This document shows positions 18,680 to 22,839 of a stretch of DNA of 22,839 nt, one piece after another. The DNA comes from an uncultured Collinsella sp. (GTDB taxonomy: Bacteria; Actinomycetota; Coriobacteriia; Coriobacteriales; Coriobacteriaceae). The DNA is taken from positions 1 through 22,839 of the forward strand of contig URPJ01000022.1 of the NCBI GenBank assembly GCA_900549745.1, read 5' to 3'. The notes under the pieces were generated by a model. That model worked only from the letters and a program-made list of their open reading frames with translations. It did not search any database and had not been told where the DNA came from. Positions within the stretch are counted from its first letter, which is position 1; each line of letters opens with the position of its first letter. The translations under genes and the position numbers were made by a program.

Positions 18680-20941
18680 TTACGCTTTCTTGGCAGGAGC
18701 CTTAACAGCAGCTGTCTTGGCCTTGGGAGCAGCCTTTTTGGTGGTTGCCTTTTTGGCCGTGGTGGATTTGGTCGAAGCCTTGGCGGCAGACTTGGCAGTC
18801 TTTGCCTTAGCCGGAGCCTTCTTAGCTGCCGCGGTCTTGGGCTTCACCGAGGACGCACGCTTGCGCGTCGCCTTCTTGGGCTCCTCGACCACGGGCGGCT
18901 TGTAGCTGCTGGGACCGCGGCGCTTAAGCACCACACCTGCCAGGCCGGGCACCTTTATCTCGATGGAATCCATCTGCCCGTTCCAGGGATAGGGCTCGCT
19001 CGAGCAGGTGTAGGGCTCCTCACCGGCATATCCGCTGCCACCGAACTCGGGACGGTCGGAATCGAAGATGACCTCCCAGTCGCCCTCGCGCGGCACGCCC
19101 ACGCGGAAGCTCTCGTAGCTCGCCGGGTCAAAGTTGATCAGGATCACCAGGTCGTCATCGACCTCCTCGCCCTGGCGCACAAAGCTCACGATGGACTGCT
19201 TGGAGTTGTCCGCATCGATCCAGGTAAAGCCGTCGTCGGTGTAGCCGCGCTCGTACAGGGCGGGCTCGGCGGTGTACAGGTGGTTGAGCGCCTTGATAAA
19301 CGCCTGATGATGACGGTGGGTCTCGTACTCCTCGGTCAGGAACCACTGGATGGACTCGTAGTAGCGCCACTCAATAAACTGCCCGATCTCGTTTCCCATA
19401 AAGTTGAGCTTGGCGCCAGGGTGCGTCATTTGGTAGAAAGCCAGCGTGCGCAGGCCGGCAAACTGGCGCCACCAGTCGCCCGGCATGCGGCCGATCAGCG
19501 AGCACTTGCCGTGCACGACCTCGTCGTGGCTCAGCGGGCAAATGAAGTTCTCGGTAAAGGCGTACATGATGGAGAACGTGAGCAGCCCGTGGTTGCCGGG
19601 GCGCCACGGAAAATCGGTCTGCATGTAGTGCAGGGTGTCGTTCATCCAGCCCATGTCCCACTTGTAGTGGAAGCCCAGGCCGCCGTCCTGCGGCGGATAG
19701 GTCACGAGCGGCCACGCGGTGGACTCCTCGGCCATCATCATTACGTCGGGGTAGTGCGCCTCCACGGCGCAGTTGACCTGGCGGATAAACGCGCTGGCGT
19801 CCAGGTCCTCCTCAGTACCGTACTTGTTGAACTTCTTTTGGCCGGGATCGTCGATGCCAAAGTTGAGGTACAGCATGCTGGACACGCCGTCCATGCGAAT
19901 GCCGTCAACGTGGAAGTTCTCGAGCCAATAAAGCACGTTAGAGACCAGGAAGGAGCGGACCTCGCCGCGGGCAAAGTCAAACTTGTGCGTGCCCCAGTTG
20001 GGGTGAATCTCGTGCTCAAACAGCATGTGGCCGTTAAAGGTGGCAAGACCGTGGGAGTCGGCGCAAAAACCGCCGGGCACCCAGTCCATGATCACGCCGA
20101 TGCCAGCCTCGTGGCACGCATCGATAAAGTGCATGAGCTGCTGCGGGTTGCCGTAGCGCGACGTGGCGGCATAGTAGCCGGTCGTCTGATAGCCCCAGGA
20201 GCCGTCGAAGGGATGCTCCATGAGCGGCATGACCTCGATATGCGTATAGCCCATGTCGCGCACGTAGTCCACGAGCTCGACCGACAGGTCGTCGTAGGTG
20301 TAGAACTCGCCGCGCTGGGCGGGGAAGGGATCCATGGGACCGGGGTAGTTGCCGTACTCGTCGGGCTCGCCCTGCGGCGCGTCGCCGTGGCGCTTCCACG
20401 AGCCAATATGCACCTCGTAGATGTTAAGCGGCTGCGACATGTGGTTGTGGCCGGCGCGGCGCTTGAGCCACGCGGCGTCATTCCACTTGTAGTCGTCGAG
20501 GGTCCACAGCACGCTGGCGGTACCCGGAGGGCACTCGGCCTTAAAGGCATACGGATCGGCCTTGTAGAGCTTCTCGCCCTCGTTGGTCTCGATGAGGTAT
20601 TTATAGAGTTGGCCCTGCTCGGCGCCAGGAATAAAGCCTTCCCAAATAGCGCTCGTATGCACGGGCACCAGCGGGTTGGCCTCCTCATTCCAGTCGTTAA
20701 ATTCGCCAATGACATGGACACTCTTTACATCGGGCGCCCAAACGCAAAAGCGCCAGCCGCGCGTACGGTTCTGCGTGTCGGGATGCGCACCCATCTTTTC
20801 CCAGCTGCGCTCCCACATTCCAATGCCAAACAGGTAGACATCGTCCTTGGAGAGCTCCGGTGCGTGCGGAGCCGGTTTGCGAGTTGCGGGCTTTTTAGCC
20901 GTTGGCTTTAGCTTTGTATCGCTCACGTTTGATCCCATCAT
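18680..20941 (-). CDS. glgB: 1,4-alpha-glucan branching enzyme with Lys/Ala-rich tail
   Basis: GH13 branching enzyme that cuts alpha-1,4 chains and re-attaches them by alpha-1,6 bonds. The 753-residue product opens with a short basic segment (KPTAKKPATRKPAPHAP) and a CBM48-type domain (about 35-150; FCVWAPDVKSVHVIGEFNDW). The barrel shows nucleophile D351 (GIRMDGV), the acid/base in MAEESTAW (E405/E406) and D473 (LSHDEVVHGK). Region I reads DWVPGGF (286-292), with G291 where the family normally has His. From about residue 681 a tail of some 73 residues is Lys/Ala/Thr-rich (KKATRKRASS, then AKK and KAP repeats), like the GlgA tail. The start is uncertain: ATGs at 20941 and 20938 have no clear Shine-Dalgarno, a GTG lies at 20926, and a TTG at 20986 is unlikely. 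Confidence 0.93.
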   Translation of the reverse strand: MMGSNVSDTKLKPTAKKPATRKPAPHAPELSKDDVYLFGIGMWERSWEKMGAHPDTQNRTRGWRFCVWAPDVKSVHVIGEFNDWNEEANPLVPVHTSAIWEGFIPGAEQGQLYKYLIETNEGEKLYKADPYAFKAECPPGTASVLWTLDDYKWNDAAWLKRRAGHNHMSQPLNIYEVHIGSWKRHGDAPQGEPDEYGNYPGPMDPFPAQRGEFYTYDDLSVELVDYVRDMGYTHIEVMPLMEHPFDGSWGYQTTGYYAATSRYGNPQQLMHFIDACHEAGIGVIMDWVPGGFCADSHGLATFNGHMLFEHEIHPNWGTHKFDFARGEVRSFLVSNVLYWLENFHVDGIRMDGVSSMLYLNFGIDDPGQKKFNKYGTEEDLDASAFIRQVNCAVEAHYPDVMMMAEESTAWPLVTYPPQDGGLGFHYKWDMGWMNDTLHYMQTDFPWRPGNHGLLTFSIMYAFTENFICPLSHDEVVHGKCSLIGRMPGDWWRQFAGLRTLAFYQMTHPGAKLNFMGNEIGQFIEWRYYESIQWFLTEEYETHRHHQAFIKALNHLYTAEPALYERGYTDDGFTWIDADNSKQSIVSFVRQGEEVDDDLVILINFDPASYESFRVGVPREGDWEVIFDSDRPEFGGSGYAGEEPYTCSSEPYPWNGQMDSIEIKVPGLAGVVLKRRGPSSYKPPVVEEPKKATRKRASSVKPKTAAAKKAPAKAKTAKSAAKASTKSTTAKKATTKKAAPKAKTAAVKAPAKKA

Positions 20942-21012
20942 GACGCGGCAGCGTGTTGCCTTGGTGACTAGATGCGAAAGGTCCAAGGCTGCACGAATCG
21001 AAGGGACGGCGA

Positions 21013-21066
21013 AGTTTCTGTGATTCGTTCCACCTCGCGTGCTCGATGGAACTTTCGGCAGAAACT
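21013..21066 (-). promoter_or_regulatory. nested stem structure in the putative glgB leader
   Basis: An outer perfect 8-bp stem, AGTTTCTG (21013-21020) with CAGAAACT (21059-21066), encloses a 6-bp stem, GTTCCA (21027-21032) with TGGAAC (21047-21052). The internal loop is symmetric (6 nt on each side) and the apical loop is 14 nt. An alternative 7-bp pairing, ACGAATC (20993-20999) with GATTCGT (21022-21028), overlaps and would compete with it. The region lies 72 nt upstream of the glgB ATG. No known riboswitch class was recognised. Confidence 0.5.
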
Positions 21067-21162
21067 ACGATAACACCTGTGCGTTAGTTTTATGGACGAA
21101 AGCAGATTTGCGGGGGCGTTTAATCGGTAAGCGACATGTTTATACCACTGGCAGAATTGCCG

Positions 21163-21188
21163 TGGTAAAACTCTTGACAGTTTTACCA
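21163..21188. promoter_or_regulatory. inverted operator-like repeat over the HAD-gene promoter
   Basis: TGGTAAAACT (21163-21172) and AGTTTTACCA (21179-21188) are perfect 10-nt inverted repeats separated by 6 nt. The spacer and right arm contain a consensus TTGACA -35 box (21175-21180). A protein bound here would cover the promoter. A further half-like site, GTTTATACCAC, lies just upstream (21138-21148). The TGGTAAAA core recurs upstream of the GH13-GH77 gene. Confidence 0.65.
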
Positions 21189-21204
21189 ATTAGGGTTTCA
21201 AAAT
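21175..21204 (+). promoter_or_regulatory. promoter of the HAD-thiN pair
   Basis: TTGACA at 21175-21180 matches the -35 consensus fully. CAAAAT at 21199-21204 (4 of 6 matches to TATAAT) follows after 18 nt. The predicted start near 21212 gives a leader of about 60 nt. It is flanked and overlapped by TGGTAAAA-type inverted repeats, pointing to repression. Confidence 0.55.
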
Positions 21205-21214
21205 TGTTAGGCTG

Positions 21215-21250
21215 ACGTTTGGTAAAACGTTTTTAGCAGGTTGTTTACCA
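21215..21250. promoter_or_regulatory. second operator-like site in the HAD-gene leader
   Basis: ACGTTTGGTAAAACGT (21215-21230) has perfect 6-bp palindromic arms around GGTA. TTTACCA at 21244-21250 is another half-site in the opposite orientation. Together with 21163-21188 this makes several copies of one motif within 90 nt, as expected for a repressor region acting on the divergent glgB/HAD intergenic space. Confidence 0.55.
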
Positions 21251-21272
21251 TTTGACATCGAAAGGTTCGTTT

Positions 21273-21962
21273 ATGTCCCATACCGCCGCTCCCAAGGTTG
21301 CTTTTATTTTCGATTGCGACGGCACACTGGTTAATAGCACCCCCGTTTGGGCCCATGCCCAGCCCGAGTTATTGCACCGTCACGGGATTGACGTGACCGT
21401 GGATGACTTTGCCCAATTTGAGCACCTGTCGCTGGAGGACGAGTGCCAGGCCTACCACGACACGTGGGGCATTGGCACGAATGGCGAAGAGTTGTATCGC
21501 GAACTGAGCGATATCCTGATCGATGGGTACTCCAAGGTGCCGCCGCGCGACGGCCTTCTTGCATTTTTGAAGCAGGCGCAGGAGGCCGGTATTGCCATGT
21601 GCGTTGCCACGTCCACGCCGGCCGAGCTGGTGCAGTCCGCGCTCGCTGGTGCCGGGCTCGACGCTTACATGGAGTTTGTTACCACGACGGGTGAGGCAGG
21701 ACGCTCCAAGCAGTTCCCCGATGTGTACGAGCTGGCGCTTCGCCGCCTGGAGGAGCGCCATGGGCACAAGTTTGAGCGCGTATGGGTGTTTGAGGACGCC
21801 GTGTTTGGCCTAAAGAGCTCTGGGGTCGCCGGCTTTAAACGTGTGGGCATCTATGACCCGCACGGCCGTATGAAGCGCGACGACGTGCGTGCCAACTGCG
21901 ATATCTTTATCGACAGCTACGAGGAGCTTGACCTGACCCGCGTGCTTTCGTTGGAGGGATAG
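21273..21962 (+). CDS. HAD-superfamily (subfamily IA) phosphatase/phosphomutase-like hydrolase
   Basis: A 229-residue HAD hydrolase with a helical C1 cap. Motif I is DCDGTLVNS, with nucleophile D14 and acid/base D16. Motif II is VATST (S114), motif III lysine K146 lies in GRSKQFPD, and motif IV is VFEDAVFGL with E174 and D175. The spacing is like beta-phosphoglucomutase and related sugar-phosphate phosphatases, but the cap gives no clear substrate signature. A sugar phosphate is plausible because the promoter shares operator-like sites with the GH13-GH77 gene; this is inference. The ATG at 21273 has AAAGG about 8 nt upstream. A TTG at 21252 is less likely. The stop is 9 nt before the thiN-like start, so the two form an operon. 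Confidence 0.85.
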   Translation: MSHTAAPKVAFIFDCDGTLVNSTPVWAHAQPELLHRHGIDVTVDDFAQFEHLSLEDECQAYHDTWGIGTNGEELYRELSDILIDGYSKVPPRDGLLAFLKQAQEAGIAMCVATSTPAELVQSALAGAGLDAYMEFVTTTGEAGRSKQFPDVYELALRRLEERHGHKFERVWVFEDAVFGLKSSGVAGFKRVGIYDPHGRMKRDDVRANCDIFIDSYEELDLTRVLSLEG

Positions 21963-21971
21963 GCGAGGGCT

Positions 21972-22613
21972 GTGGCTTGCAAGGTATTAGTGGTCTGCGG
22001 ATCGCCCGTGGTGACGAGCGCGGATCTGTTGCGTAGGCTAGCAGGGGAGTGCGACCACGTTGTCGCCGTGGACCGCGGCCTCGACGCGCTGCTGGGCGCG
22101 GGACTGGGCTGCGACGTGTATGTGGGGGATGCCGACACGGTGAGTGATGCGGGTCGTGCGTTGGTCGATGCCGCCACCGACTTTGAAGTTGAGCGCCACG
22201 ACCCGTACAAGGACTACACGGATCTGGCGCTGGCACTCGATTCCGTCCGCCGTCGCTGGCCGGGTGCCGAAGTGGTTGCGACCTGTGCCACTGGCGGCCG
22301 TCCTGATATGGCACTGAGCGTGCTGGGTCTGCTCGCGGGCTACGAGGATGCCCCTGTCTGGATTGCCGAAGATGAGACCACTGCCCGCATTCTGCACGGA
22401 GGCGAATCGTGGACCATTGAGGGCCACGATGGCAGCACCTTCTCCATCATCGCTATAGCGCCTGGGACGGTGGTAAGCGAACGCGGCCTAGAGTGGGAGC
22501 TAGATCACACCCCCCTGGGCTTGTTAGCCGACACGGGCATCAGCAACGTTGTCAGGTCAGCAGCCACGATCCAAGTCCACACTGGCACCGCCATCGCTTA
22601 CCTCTATAAGTAA
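21972..22613 (+). CDS. thiN: thiamine pyrophosphokinase-like protein
   Basis: Expected to convert thiamine plus ATP to thiamine pyrophosphate plus AMP, a salvage step after thiamine uptake. The 213-residue product keeps the family layout, with some substitutions. AVDRGLDALL (32-41) is followed by GDADT at 52-56 (usually GDFDS). KDYTD at 80-84 matches the K-D-x-T-D metal/ATP motif. GGRPDM at 108-113 stands for the usual GGRxDH. The C-terminal thiamine-binding part has ERGLEWEL near 170 and GISN at 189-192. It starts with GTG. GGAGGG lies 13 nt and GAGGG only 2 nt upstream, so the start is not fully fixed. The link to the HAD gene is by position only. Confidence 0.8.
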   Translation: MACKVLVVCGSPVVTSADLLRRLAGECDHVVAVDRGLDALLGAGLGCDVYVGDADTVSDAGRALVDAATDFEVERHDPYKDYTDLALALDSVRRRWPGAEVVATCATGGRPDMALSVLGLLAGYEDAPVWIAEDETTARILHGGESWTIEGHDGSTFSIIAIAPGTVVSERGLEWELDHTPLGLLADTGISNVVRSAATIQVHTGTAIAYLYK

Positions 22614-22751
22614 GGGCTATCGCATCAGGGTTTTATCGGGACGGTGGATAGAAATAAGCGCTCGAAGGGTGATTATTTCTGCCCCATTGGTTGATTTCCG
22701 ATCTCAGCCGAACACATTAGGCGGACAGGCCGTTCCCGCAGCTAGCCGAAC
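22614..22751. other. intergenic stretch after thiN
   Basis: No gene was recognised. An AT-rich inverted pair, AGAAATAA (22650-22657) with TTATTTCT (22673-22680), encloses a 15-nt loop. It could form a weak hairpin but is not terminator-like. The rest shows no repeat or promoter that can be supported. Confidence 0.4.
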
Positions 22752-22791
22752 GCCCCCGAGGCCCCATCCGGGCCCCGGGGGCGCCGTTTTC
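22752..22791 (+). terminator. GC-rich rho-independent terminator
   Basis: A 14-bp stem with one mismatch, CGCCCCCGAGGCCC (22752-22765) with GGGCCCCGGGGGCG (22771-22784), has a 5-nt loop and is followed by CCGTTTTCCC. It lies 138 nt after the thiN stop and probably ends the HAD-thiN transcript. Confidence 0.75.
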
Positions 22792-22812
22792 CCAGTTGAA
22801 GGAACGGTGGAG

Positions 22813-22839
22813 ATGTGTTTCGATGGGTCCGGTGGCCAT
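22813..22839 (+). CDS. possible start of a further gene (cut by window end)
   Basis: An ATG at 22813 follows AAGGAA with 8-nt spacing and opens a frame reading MCFDGSGGH to the window edge. Nine codons are too few to identify anything. An alternative ATG in another frame lies at 22823. Confidence 0.3.

Noticed and set aside
18665..20911. 748-codon open frame on the plus strand opposite glgB
   Set aside because: It is the antisense of a gene with complete CBM48 and GH13 motifs. Its Leu/Val/Arg/Gly-rich product shows no domain, and long antisense frames are expected in GC-rich genes.
20942..20986. TTG start extending GlgB by 15 residues
   Set aside because: There is no Shine-Dalgarno and the added residues match no GlgB feature. 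ATGs at 20941/20938 are more plausible, though also without a clear Shine-Dalgarno.

Overview
The window reads as chromosomal DNA from a high-GC Gram-positive gut actinobacterium of the class Coriobacteriia, most likely Collinsella or a close relative. The basis is the strong G/C preference at third codon positions in most genes, the priA-def-fmt-rsmB block, a glycogen locus with a GlgC+GlgD pair, and a GH13-GH77 debranching fusion. The taxonomic placement is inference from gene content and style, not from a marker search. No mobile-element genes, tRNA, rRNA or CRISPR array were seen.

Layout. (1) 142-1617: gltX (glutamyl-tRNA synthetase), monocistronic, with its own terminator. (2) 1707-7395, plus strand: priA (replication restart helicase), def (peptide deformylase), fmt (Met-tRNA formyltransferase) and rsmB (16S rRNA m5C methyltransferase). 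This is a translation and replication housekeeping cluster, but it is split between def and fmt by a 137-nt near-perfect hairpin and a T/G-rich stretch. (3) 7555-20941, minus strand, read from high to low coordinates: glgB, glgP, glgC, glgD, glgA, then a separately promoted GH13-GH77 fusion, then a small FmdB-type zinc-ribbon gene. (4) 21273-22613, plus strand and divergent from glgB: a HAD-family hydrolase and a thiamine-pyrophosphokinase-like gene, 9 nt apart. A GC-rich terminator follows and possibly the first codons of another gene.

How it works together. GlgC (catalytic) and GlgD (non-catalytic partner) make ADP-glucose, GlgA polymerises it and GlgB branches it. GlgP phosphorolyses the outer chains, and the GH13-GH77 fusion debranches and transfers the remaining stubs. 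One locus therefore carries a whole glycogen synthesis and breakdown cycle. A repeated TGGTAAAAC-type motif occurs upstream of both the GH13-GH77 gene and the HAD gene, which suggests one regulator controls both.

Most unusual points: GlgA carries a roughly 270-residue Lys/Ala/Thr-rich, histone-H1-like C-terminal tail, and GlgB carries a related tail of about 70 residues. GlgB has Gly where the GH13 region-I histidine normally sits. The first 75 codons of fmt end only in G or T. Two intergenic hairpins flanking fmt-rsmB share an 11-mer.
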